A DNA stretch of 64,000 bases from Tyto alba. Taxonomy: Eukaryota > Chordata > Aves > Strigiformes > Tytonidae. Location of the stretch: contig NW_024881313.1 of NCBI RefSeq assembly GCF_018691265.1, positions 7,655,501 to 7,719,500 on the forward strand, in the 5' to 3' direction. Every line of letters begins with the position of its first letter. Within the stretch, counting starts at the first letter, position 1. The translations under genes were made by a program, and so were the position numbers. Of this stretch, positions 22,820 through 34,955 are shown piece after piece. The notes beneath the pieces are model-generated. The model was not told the origin of the DNA. It made no database searches and saw only the letters and a program-made list of their open reading frames with translations.

Positions 22820-23170
22820 TTTCTCTGCATAACGCTATTAAGTCCTCAGCTGGAGTGCTGTGTTTAATTTTGTTTATTTCAAGAAAGATGTGGGTGATAG
22901 GAATTATGGAAGAAAGCAAAATTGAAGGGGTATAAAATATATAACCTCTGAGGAAAGACAGATGGAATTGGGTTTGGTGTAGTGGAAAACATGCAATTAA
23001 TTTTGGAAAAATATGAGAGACTGTTACAAAAACAATATACTCCAGTATCTTCCATATCTACTGTGGCACTGACTTACAGTAAGACAGACAAAAAATAGGT
23101 ATTAGGAAAATGGCATTAATTTATAGATGGTTAAGCACTGGGCCAGATTACTGATGGAGCTGTTGGTATC
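22820..23170 (+). repeat. Ancient degraded CR1/L3-type LINE fragment
   Basis: The order of diverged landmarks matches the old amniote CR1 3' region in sense orientation: CTCAGCTGGAGTGCTGTGT, AAGAAAGATGTGG, GAGGAAAGACAGATGGAATT, a TATTAGGAAAATGGC-like block and GGTTAAGCACTGGGCCAGAT. Divergence is high and no frame stays open. It is therefore far older than the minus-strand CR1 copies in this window. A T18 run follows at 23182-23199. Confidence 0.75.
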
Positions 23171-23199
23171 TAGACTGTTGATTTTTTTTTTTTTTTTTT

Positions 23200-26100
23200 C
23201 ATTTTTTTCCAGGTCAAATCAAACAATTGTCTACAAAGAAAAATTTGGTATGGATGATTTTGCCTTGAGGATTGGGGAAAGATAAAATTGTCTTCTGAGA
23301 TCCTCATCTGCTCTATTTTCTCTGTTGTGCTGATAAACGTAATGAAGGGCAAAATGGAACAGAGGTAGTACATCTTGTATTTTGATTAAAGACCTGAGTT
23401 TAGGTACAAACTGAATTTGTGTAACAGCTGGTGACAGTTTTGGCAAGGGTTTCTGCTAGTGAGAGATGGGAAATTGGACAAATGGCAGAGTGACTTCATT
23501 ACCTATTCCATATCCTGGGGCCAGTCATTGACATGGCATATGTATTAAATTTCATACTTCTTTTTGGAGTGAACCAATTAGTTAATTTTCAGATGAAAGT
23601 GGGGTTTGGTTTTGAGAATAGTTTATTCTCGAGTTTGCACTCAAGAACTAATTTTTATTGGACAGTTTTGGTCCTTTCCATCTTCTGCAGACCTGGAACA
23701 CGGTCCCTGTGCTCTCATTTCTGCACAGTCATGATATATGCTGGAGCATGCAATGCATATCCTTCACTTTGGACTACAAAAGTATCTCTCTGTGTTTTTG
23801 CGTTCTGTGTAAGATCACTGTGACACAGCTCAGCACTCATACGCAGCTCTATAGACTGTTAAAAGACAAGATGCAATCAGTAAGTCTTAGTGTTTTGGAT
23901 GCACCACATGAGATGCAAAGGAATCTCAGATTAAGTGGTAGGCCATGGAAATGTGGCCAGTCCACTCCAGTGGGGCTACTTCTGAGCAAAATGGATAAAA
24001 GCTGTTGAAATCATGAAGGCCATGGACCTCTTCAGGAGATAGATATTTTTGACAGTGTAGACATAGCTACTGATACAGTGTGTTCACTGGTGGGATTTCA
24101 TAGTGTTTTACTAACATAATTCTGGGATGAATTAAGTTGTGTGGGTAGAAACCCCATAATCCATTTCTGAAAGTTCTTATTCAATGAATCAGTCCCATCT
24201 CACATCAAAAATTAGGTGGTGGTGAATTATCAACAGTTCACATATGAAAATGTGGGGAAAATACCAGATGTCTTTACTACAAGGGTAACACCAGCCAAGC
24301 CCTTTTCTTGACCTGAACAACATTTTCAATGTTCTGTGCAGTGACAGACAGGGTGTGGGCAGCTCAGAGAATTTCAGTTCATTTATTCTTTAGTCTCAGA
24401 CTCTCAGAAGGAGTTAACAATTGACAATTACTTTCTTTTAAATATATGTATTTCTCAACACAGTGACAAATCTTGTGGTCAAGGACTTCTCTCTTTTGCT
24501 CCACCCTTTCCCCTTCCAATAATCTAGCATTTTATACATATATATAATTTAAATAACATGACTGAATCAAACAGGTGTCATGCATACAAATAGCATATGT
24601 TTACTACTGAATGATATTCTGATTAAATGTTTATATGGTCCCAAGGGTCAGCGAATGCAGTCCTTTTCATCTAAAGGAACCAGTGTAAACATCCCTGCTC
24701 ACCGAGCATGCACTTCATGACTCTTATGAGCACATCCCTGAGTGTTTGTCCTGTCAGGACAAACCATGGTTGAAATGGAGTTGTTTTTCTGGGGAAGAAG
24801 TGCATGGACCGTGACGTTTCATTGATACTATTTAACCTAGGAAAAGGAAAGTTTAAAAAGCAGGGGTAGAAGACAAGTGTTTGATAAACACAAAGCATTT
24901 AACCCTAACTAAAATAAAATTCTTAGGAAGGCAAATAAAAATATAAATAACATATATGGTCACCTCATGACTGATGATGAGGGTGGCTGTATCAGGACCG
25001 GGCTGGAGCTGATGGCATGCGGTTCAGAAATAGAGTTTTTTCCTAAATCACCTGCTTCCCTCACCAGCTCCACACCATGGTTGTCCCCTCTTCTGAGAGC
25101 TGCAGCACCTGCTTGTGCAGCTGGTATCACCATTTCCCTCACTCCAAAACCACATTTTTCCTCTGTTTAGAAGTTTCTAATCTTTTTTTCCATGCCTTGG
25201 GTATTGAAAATCCTAGCTATCCCCTAACATTACACCCCATAGTCACCTCCAAGTTATACAGTCTCTGAGGACACGAACAGGAAGAGGCATCCTAGGTTTA
25301 ATGAGGAATTAACTTGGAACAGAGGAGATAGGGCAAATTTCTGAAGGCAGCTGCCTTGTACTACTTGTGCACAAACTAAAATTGACCACCAGAATAAGTT
25401 ACCCTAATTATAAACCTGGCTTAAATCTCTCAGGTTGGAGAAGATGTTGCTTCTGCTCATAAAGTTGCATTATGTGGTCACAATAGTGTTTTCCTTTAGG
25501 GTGGTTGGGTCTTTCACATGTACTTGGCCATAGTCTCTCCTGATGAAAAACATTTTGGCACTTCTGACAAAAGCAGAAGGATTTCTGCCAACGGGTGGCT
25601 CTTGCATTTCAGATTGCCATGTCCCTGGTGGCTAGTCCTGGTGCTACTGTGGCACCGAGTTCTGGTTCAGAGGGAACAAGACTGACTGGCAGGGCTGAGG
25701 GACGGAACAAAGTATTACATCTGTCTGTCGCATAGATAGCTCGTGGTGAGAGTCAGAGCAAGAACTCCATGTCACAAAGCTGACTTAGTCAAACCTTGGT
25801 GCTTAAAAGGAAGATGCTGGCATCTTCTAAAAATTCTCCCCTTTTAAGGACCATGTGGTAGACTCTCAGTTATCACTACAATCTCCTTTTTCTACTTCTT
25901 CCTCCTTCCACTTGGTAAGTAACAGGATTCACTGACCTTAGTTATCCACATAATCTGGCCAATTGGCACATAAAACTACCTCCTTTTCCCATAAGTTCTT
26001 GATTCAATCCTTCTGCTGACAGGTGAGCAGCATCTAGGAGCATGTTTTTTCCAGTGTAATCTTTAACAATTTACACTTGCAAGAATGAAGGAAGCCCTTC

Positions 26101-29100
26101 AGATGGACTGGGGACTGCTCAGGCAACTAAGGGCACTAGTGAGATACAGATCCTCATTTTTGTCCTGTTGATGTAAACACTAGATCAGGACTGTCTGTAC
26201 TGTTTTCATGCAGTGCTGAACTTTTAGCAGTAACTGTGTTTACAATATTAAACTGGTTATGTAAGTTTACATTTCTGTATGCATCACTGCACAGTCATGC
26301 TTAGGCTTTCACCAAACTTTCCTTCCGTTGTACTTCTTTCTAAACAGATCACAAGAACTCTAATGAACTTCTGGTTGGACCTAAATTAACACGGACATCA
26401 AAAAGGTCTGATGAAGGATATTTCCTTTTCAGGAGGAGTTGGTGCTTCCAAAGTAAGCACAAGAACACACCTGAATATCTCTTAAAGATTCAGAAAATGA
26501 TTAGGCTTTTCTAGTTAGCAAAAGCCTGCCAAAAAAGTAGACTATCAGAGACTAGCTTTTGAAATATATTGATCTTCCTTTATGTGGCTGTGAGTATCAG
26601 AGGAAGGGTAGGAACACTGAAAAGCAGCTGTAACTACTGCCATGTATTTTTTAATTCTTTATTCTTTTCAAAAGGATGTCAAATTATCTCTGCTGTACTA
26701 CCAACATCTATTTGAAGCTCCTGAATGGTCTCATAATTGTCTAATGAATTAGTAAAGAAATAAATTCAGGTAGCACATCAGTTAATTAACTGGCCCATAA
26801 AATAACTTATGTTCAGAGAAGTAATACTTCATTTTAAGGGATATTGAGCTGCATTGCAGGACGATAGTAAAATAGACATTCTAAAAAATTACTATTTGGG
26901 ATGAGTTTCAACAAAAGTAACCTCAAAGAAAAAGAAGAAATTCAGTTTTAAAATGGTTATTACTCAAATATTATTTTGATTTATTAATGGATACAAATTT
27001 AGGTCAATGAAAAAGGAAAAAAAAAAAAAAAGATTTTTATTCCTATTCTGGCTTATAACAGTCTATGTCATTGACTAGGACCCAGTTGTACTATTTTGAT
27101 GAGCTGACACTTATGGAAATAATTAGAAGATCCAGCTGCACTGCTCATTACTAAATATCCTTGAAGTCAATATGCACTGTGTGTTTCCCTTTTTGATGTA
27201 ATTCAAAAAAGCTTTTAATGAATTACCAGTAAATTCATACCAGATGTCCAAGACAGCAATCAGAAGTAGCTTTCAAACAGCATCACTGTGAATGCATTGG
27301 ATTTTTTTTTAACTCTGTTTATATTGGATGCTATCCTATAACCAATAAGAAGACACAATCTGAACATTTATCATTCACTTTTACACCTCCACCCCATTCA
27401 CATTGTATTGCTGTTGAATACAACGTTCTGCTACGTTCCCCTACCTATAAACATGGTAAAAATTAATCTAGCTTCAGAACCCAGTTATTTCTCCTGAGAG
27501 CTTGGAGATTTATTTATTTTTTAATCAAGAAAGTTATTATTGTCTCTTTTCCAGCCCCAGACCCCAGCATGAGTTTATGATAGCTTTAACCGGAGTCCAA
27601 CAGGGAATGATCCCTCCCTTGCCAAAAGCACATAAAAGTCCAGCCATGGAACAGGACAAAGCCAAGATTTACTGCAGTGTGAAAAATGAACAAGAGGGAG
27701 GGTGAGAAACCCTTCTCTGCCAGCAGCTCAGAACATGGTGGGACACACAACATTTAAATTCCTGCTCTGCTGGATGTGGGTCGCGGGTCTGGCTCTGAGT
27801 CTCCCTGAGGAACAGGGTGTCCTGGTGCCAGGACACGAGCCCTGCTGCAGCAGGGCAGAGGACACGCAGTCGTGCTGGTGGGATGCCCAATAGCTGTCAG
27901 GGCACTTTGGGTCCTGCTCTTGGTCCAATTAGTGACGAGTTATGTACACGGCATGAAGCGGTTTTACAGGAGAGATTAGACACCTGGTGATTAGCAAATT
28001 CTCCTTGCTAGTGCGGGAGGATTAAAGTTCTCTCTGGAAAATTACAGGTCTGCACTTGGCTCTCCTACAGCCTACACTGGGAATGGGATTCAGCTGACAG
28101 ATTCAGGTATCTACATTTATGTGACTACTTGTCAATGCCTGCATACGAACTGTATGTCCAAACTCCCATTATACCCACCAGGAGTCTAGTCAATAATGTA
28201 GATCTCTACTTTAAGGTGAACTGACCAGTTTTCTGTACTCTGGGTATCTCACTTACTCTATAAACTAGATTTTCATTGACAGTAGTTGGAGCTGAACACC
28301 TTTACAAGCAGACACCTAAAATAATATGTGTCTGAATATGGGAACTTTATCCCACCTTGAATATTAAGGGGTACCTCATGACATTTTTTCAAATGACAAC
28401 CCATTTTTTCCCAGGTGAAAGCCTGTACAGAAGATGGTTCAGGATGGTCAAAACTTTCAGTAAGCATGCTATTTATTTAAATAAACCAAATCCAGAATCC
28501 ATTCAGCTCTAGTATCCTCTTGAAAGGTTACTCTGGAAGAACCTCAGTAGTCTTAGTTGATATTCTCATGGAGATTAAAAAATTAAGTTGAGTTTAGGAT
28601 AACTGTGCTTCTTTCTGTCTGAGAGTAAGTACATAAAATTCACACTTCAAAAAAGAACATATAATTTGCTTAAACCTTGTATTATGAAAGGCTGTGCTTG
28701 TGGTTGTTTCCTTCTGATGATTTTCATTTCAAATGTCAACATGTGTTTTGAAAATATTGTGAGTTTAGAGTAACCAGCAACACTGAAGAAGAGTAGTGAC
28801 TGGTAAATATTATGGACTTGCATTGAGTGATTTGAGTATTAACATGCAGAAAAGTCGTGTGGCTTGTTGTGTCAATCGTCATAGACATGAAAAGAGACTA
28901 GCTAAAAGCCACAATTTTTAAACCATATATATTAATTTCTCCTACTTTGGTGGTCTATTTCATATAAAGCCAGGAATTTTATTGTGTTGGATAAAATTAG
29001 CTGTTACTGATGTCTTCACTGAAGAGTAGACTGCAGAATCACAGGCTTCTGGTATCCATTAAGGTAGATTTAATACATGAAAATAAAATAATTAAATTTA

Positions 29101-32100
29101 TCATATTATTATCATAATATTATTCATAACATCATTAATATTATTAATATTATCATAATGTAGCATAATATTGCCACTGTAACTGGCAAGAATGAGTTAC
29201 AAGTTGAGTAGAGAGTCAAGGAGAGGTATATCTTGTTTTCCTTTGCTTTATCACCTTGTGAAGAAGGAAACTGTTCCCATCAAATTCAGTAGGAAAAGTA
29301 CCTTGCACTAAATGCAGTATTCAGGGAAGTTTTCAAAATATATTTAAAATTATTTTGTGGGCAAATTAATTTTTATATAGCTACAAAAAGACAATGGCTT
29401 TTCAAGTATAATTTTATTAAATAATATTCTCTAAATGGATAGATTATTTTTATAGTCTTCAAAATGCTACACTCCAAAAGCTTTCCTAAAAATATTGCAG
29501 AGTGAAGTTCAAAGTAGCTTCCTTAAGATAGTATTTGAAACTTTGAGTACAGAGGAGACATGAACATGGAAATTAAGGATTGTTATTGTAGTACCAGCAG
29601 ATGCTTTTATGTGCATATCCTGAGTTAAACTAAATAGAAGTTCTTTCATCAGAAGCTAGAGGGTTCACAGCAGAGGCAAATCAGACTCTTGATTCAAGGA
29701 AGTGAATGTGGGGAATTAAACTGACACTCCATGCAAAACTTTCCTTACGTTATATCCCTTATGCTGAATGATTTATTTAAAAGAGAGGAAAAAGATCTCA
29801 GTAACTGAAGTCAGCACTGTTTCTTAGTTCAGTAACAACACTGCCTTGACAGTAAAACAGTGAGGAAACACCAGTGGAAGCACTGTAAGAAAAAGCTGAA
29901 CAAGCTGGTGAATTATCAGTATGCAGGGACACGCGCGTGTAGGAACACGCTCAGCCTGACTTCGCAGCAGCCAGCATTTGCAGTCCAGGCTCTAACTGAA
30001 ACGTGATAAAAATGTGAAGGGCAATCTAATTAAAAAACTTGAAACACTATGCTGAGGTCATTGTTGTTTACCTCCCACTATGAAAGATGTGCCCTCTGTT
30101 GCATGCTATATAGTTATAAACAACCCTGTAGAAAGGCACTGTGGCAACCAAGATGCCTCCTGCTCTAATTCCTGGGGCTATTCTTTCTCCGCTCTGTCCT
30201 CAACCTCAAATAACTCCTTCTTTCTGCCACCACTGGCCTCACCACCCTTCTTGGGCAGCTACTGGCAAGGCTCAGCTGTGCTTGTCCCTGCCTCGTGCCT
30301 CTCAAAGGTCACCGAGGACAGGAGCCCTTGCTGCTGCTCTGTGTGCCACCAGCGAGAAGAGGCAGTCGGAGGCCCAGCCTTGGCTCTGTAAGAACTTGCA
30401 GAACAAACCAAAAAAATCACTGGACATCAAAGGGAAATCCAGATGTTTCCCTCCCCTCTCTGATCATGATTGGTGTTCAGCCATTACCCTCTCACAGTGA
30501 GAACAATTTTATTCTTGGAGCTGTTATTACATAACACCCCTAAATTAGTAATATCTTGAGTTTTGATAATGACTTTCATCTGAGGCTAAAGGTGTTTTGC
30601 AAGAGTTACATTATTGACTAGGTTTCAGCTTCCTAGTGAAGTGGCAAAACGTTTCATGAGCCTTATTTTATATCAAGAAACTGGGGAACAGTATTTGCGT
30701 ACACAATCAGTTAAGTCAATCATAAGAAAGTAAACCTAGCCAAGACATGCTGAGTGCTAGCATTGAGATCCAGCTACAAAATCAGGCATTAAAATATGGA
30801 AAGTTGTGGTAAAAATGTAATTTAAAATAGACAAGTGAAATTTGGGGATATGGTGTCTCTCTCATTGCAAGGCCTTTGAAGGTTATGGCTGGTGTGGTAT
30901 ATGCAGATGAGATACATTTGGTGACTGGCTTGACCAGTGTTTAATCTAAACTTTGTTACTAAATCTCATCTCCATTTAATGTGATAGTTATCAAAATCAA
31001 ATTACACTTAAAACTTCTGATAACAAATTACTAGCAAATAGACTGGAAGTTTATAGAGTGGCAGGCAGGTAACTGGATATAACCGCTAACAGAGAAATAA
31101 AATGCCTTCTTCCACCAAAGGGTGGTGACATAGATGGGGGAGCACTACTGATTTGTTGAAGGAGTCAGAAAATGCTAAAAAAAAAAAAAAATCCTGTTTC
31201 TTCTTATTACTTAGATTTTGTAATTATTATGGAAGAGGCATAGTACCCTCACACCTTCATTCAATTACTGTTGTCTCCCCTGTAGACTGATTTTGTATGC
31301 ATGGAACAGGAATGTCCCTTCAGCCAGAGAGGAAACTTTAAGTCAGGTTTAGTAAATGACTTACCCGTTTTACAACACCCTTACAAAATGTACTATCACT
31401 TTTTATGAGAGGGTGACTTATGTTTAATATTCTAAAGAGGCAAAAAGGTTATGAACCTGGGGCTTGCCCTTGACATTCATACAGGGTGACAGAAACAGGG
31501 AGTGGGGTTAATTTCAGTTTACCTTTCAGTGTAGAAAAACTGCCTTTTGCCATGCACATCATACTGTCATGAATAGTCATAGCAATACATTGTGATGAGT
31601 AGGACACATCCCTTTCTAAAGTTAACTAATTAACCCAAACAAACATCACTGGCAGAGGGGCTGGACAAGCTGGATAGCTGCTTAGCTGTGCAGAAGATAA
31701 AAGAGTTGCCCTGCTGCACAAGACCAGTATTTAGAAGCCAATCATTACTGGGTACAGCTCAGAGGATCTTGTGCTTCACCAAGCTGATGTATACCATCAG
31801 GCAGAAAACTCAGAGAACAATCTTCCCGTTGCATGGGGTTTTGCTGCACTGTAAATCAGCTTAGGGGAAGTACACTTCCAGCCTTGTGAGCAGAACACAG
31901 TCTATAACATCACAACCTGGTGATGTAAGGATGTGAAAGGTGACAAAAGGATGTAAAAGATTTAGAGATATACATTTGTCTATCACATTGGTTATTTTCT
32001 TTCTAATAAGAAATTTTAGACACTTTTCTAAATTTGTGTCTATCATAGGCCACAGTTTTAGCTGACGCGGGCACGCTCTTATCCAGAAACAAGCACAGGG

Positions 32101-33968
32101 ACATGCTTTGGGAGGTGGAGAGATCAACATTCCAGTTTTAAATCTTGGAAATTGGCATAATTTATCAAAAATAACAACCAGTGAAAAATAATGCTTTTCT
32201 TCTTACCAATATCTTATTGTTTTCAGGGAAGTCATGCATAATATTGGTAAGTTGCCATCCATTTCATACAAAAAAAATAATTTCCCATGCAAAATGAAGC
32301 ATTTTCAGCCTCGGTTGCAGTGTGTAAATGTTTGTTGGATAGAAATGTAATGAAAATTATAAATTATTTTCTGATAAAATGACCTGCCACAGAAGTTAAG
32401 TATTTGTCATATAATTTAATATCTATAAGGATATGAATTGTTATTTACTTCTTCTTTATCAAATCTTCTACATATTCCGACACGTCTGTGCTTGAGGAAT
32501 GGGAATTAGAAATGCACAATAAAGATGAAATTTCGATCATTTCCTCCAGCATGTGGGAAAATCATGCCCAGGAAAGTTGGAGTTGTTTCATGTTTCCCTA
32601 GAAGGGATCCACAAAGCCGTGTCTTCCCCTCATTAAAAAAAGTATCAGTTCCCAGTTGTCCTTCTGACCTATTTTCACTGAACCAGATTCCAGCCAAATT
32701 TGACATCTGCTGTATAACACTTGAAACATTTTTCCTATCAGTGTGGCATTTCAGCTGGCGTTCTCCAGAAGTCATTAACATTTTTTTCGTTCTTTTCTCA
32801 AATTATCCCAGTGGCTAATTTCCTTGCTATTTCCAATATCTGTGTTGGCAGGATCTTACCTGTAAGACAATAAGATTGACCTTAGCGTCAAAACAAATTT
32901 AAAATGACAGGGTTTCTAGACAGAGGATTTCTGAAATGCATGCCACTTCCTGAAAAATCAAATATCAACAGAGGTAAATTTATTATTCCTACCTGATAGA
33001 CTTTGGATGTTTTCAAAAAACTTCTATGAGCCACTGAGATTTCCTTTATTCCATTTTATATATATTTCAGTTATTCCATTTTATATATTTCAGTTCTCTC
33101 TTCAGAGGCATGCAAGAGCCAGTCCTTTAATATTTGCTTTTTATAGAGCATGTAATGATGAAAGTCCTAAAGAAGACGAGACAACTGAGGGCTGTGACAG
33201 CATTTTGCACAGGTCTCGCAGCCAGAAAATCAGTTTTTACTCTGAGATTACATGAACTTTGAATACAACAAATTCTTTGGGAAAGGGAAAGCAGAATAAA
33301 ATACAATGAAATCTTTCTGAAACTAATTACTCTTCTTGATTAGACCACTGATTTCTAATGTGAGGAAGAGGTGTCAATTTGGGAGTACCTGCCATTCCTT
33401 AATGATTTGCATCCTACACGGAGAAATACAAGTCAAACTGGAGCACGTGCAGATGTGCAGATATTCTGAAGCAGTAACTGGCCAAGTAAAGAGGATCAGT
33501 ATGAAGGTCTGTTTGAAAAAAAAAAAAGTTTCATGTGAAGAGAAAATTTTCTCCAGCATCTGTTTTGCTGTGTGGAGGCAGCTGTTCCCCAAAACTATTA
33601 TCCTGCCCTAAACATGGCTGCATGGCAAGCTGACTTTATGTAAATTTGACTTTACATCATGCAAAGTTTGAGTGAGTGTTTTCCTGCTGGTGAGAAACTT
33701 TCTCAAGCTTCATCAAGACCCTTTTCCGGGCGGATCTTTAGGCTCCAAAGCAAAATCCTTATGTGTGACTATGGCTTTAACTATAACTTGTAGCTGTAGT
33801 TATTGGAGGCACTGTGACGGATCTAAACACACGTGCTACTTAGAAATAATGCTACTTAGAAATTCAATCACCTCCTGATCCAGTTTACTGGATTAATGGA
33901 GGTGGCCTTGATATATAAATGAAACAAAATGGTCTGGCTTTTCAGCTAAGCTTGAAACTCAAGTATTT
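23200..33968. other. Intergenic, about 10.8 kb, no gene seen
   Basis: AT-rich sequence without recognisable exons or young transposons. It contains an ATT/TAT-rich patch at 29099-29171, a pair of adjacent palindromes at 27818-27856, and a tandem 25/23-bp repeat at 33046-33093 (TTATTCCATTTTATATAT followed by TTTCAG). The open frames are short and match no family I know. Confidence 0.6.
27818..27856. repeat. Two adjacent 18-bp palindromes
   Basis: At 27818-27835 TGTCCTGG and CCAGGACA flank a 2-bp centre. Three bases later, 27839-27856 (GCCCTGCTGCAGCAGGGC) is a perfect palindrome. Both lie in a short GC-richer patch of otherwise AT-rich intergenic DNA. Confidence 0.95.
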
Positions 33969-34955
33969 CATGGAATTATAGGATGGTTTGGGTTGGAAAA
34001 GACCTTAAAGATCATCTAGTTCCAACCCCTCTGCATGGGCAGGGACACCTTCTACTAGACCAGGTTGCTCCCAGCCCCGTCCAACCTGGCATTGAACCCT
34101 TCCAGGGAGGGGGCAGCCACAGCTGCTCTGGGCACCCTGGGCCAGTGTCTCACCAACCTCACAGGGAAGAATTTCTTTCTTATATTTAATCTAAATCTGC
34201 CCTCTTTCAGTTTAAAACTGTTACCCCTTGTCCTGTCACTGCACTCCCTGATGAAGAGTCCCTCCCCACCTTCCCTGTACCCCCTTTAAGCACTGGCAGG
34301 CCGCTATAAGGTGTCCCTGGAGCCTTCTCTTCTCCAGGCTGAACAACCCCAACTCTCTCAGCCTGTCCACATAAGGGAGGTGTTCCAGCCCCAGGTCATC
34401 TTTGTGGCCTCCCCTGGACCCGCTTTAGCAGTGTCATGTTCTTCTTATGTTGGGGGCCTCAGAGTTGGACCCAGCACTGCAGGCGGGGTCTCTCAGAAGT
34501 GGAGTAAGTGGAGTAGAGGGGCAGAATACCCTCTCTTGACTTGCTCGCCACTCTTTTCTTGATGCAGCCCAGGACACGGGTGGCTTTCTGGACTATGAGC
34601 ACACATTGCTGGCTCACAGTCACTTTTCCAGCCATTAATACCCCCAAGTCCTTCTCTGCAGTGCTGCTCCCGAACCACTCCTCGCCCAGCCTGTATTTGT
34701 GCTTGGGATTGCCCCGACCCACGGGCAGGACCTTGCACTTGGCCTTGTTGAACTCCATGAGGTTCACACAGTCCCACCTCTCCAGCCTGTCCAGGCCCCT
34801 CTGGATGCATCCCTGCCCTCCAGCACGGCGACCGCACCGCACAGCTCGGGGTCACCAGCAAACTTGCTGAGGGTGCACTCAGTCCCGCTGTCCGTGTCGC
34901 CAGCAAAGATGTTAAACATCACCGGTCCCAACACTGACCCGTGAGGAATGCCACT
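33969..34955 (-). repeat. CR1 LINE, about 1 kb, with end of the reverse-transcriptase ORF
   Basis: Plus-strand sequence is the reverse complement of a CR1 3' portion: diverged terminal octamers near 33969, then GGTTGGAAAAGACC, the 3'UTR, and beyond 34450 the end of ORF2. It extends past the truncation point of the 15.9 kb copy and breaks off at about 34955, so it is also 5'-truncated. Confidence 0.95.
34459..34842 (-). pseudogene. CR1 ORF2 C-terminal remnant
   Basis: A 127-codon open stretch on the minus strand encodes the conserved tail of the CR1 ORF2 protein, with landmarks such as NPKHKYRLGEEW, AEKDLGVL and GCIKKRVASKSREGILPLYS. The endonuclease and most reverse-transcriptase motifs are missing through 5' truncation, and the last residues run off frame. 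It is a dead fragment of a retrotransposon and not a host gene. Confidence 0.9.

Noticed and set aside
34493..34906. 137-codon minus-strand frame inside the CR1
   Set aside because: It is an alternate frame of the CR1 ORF2 remnant and does not carry the conserved residues.
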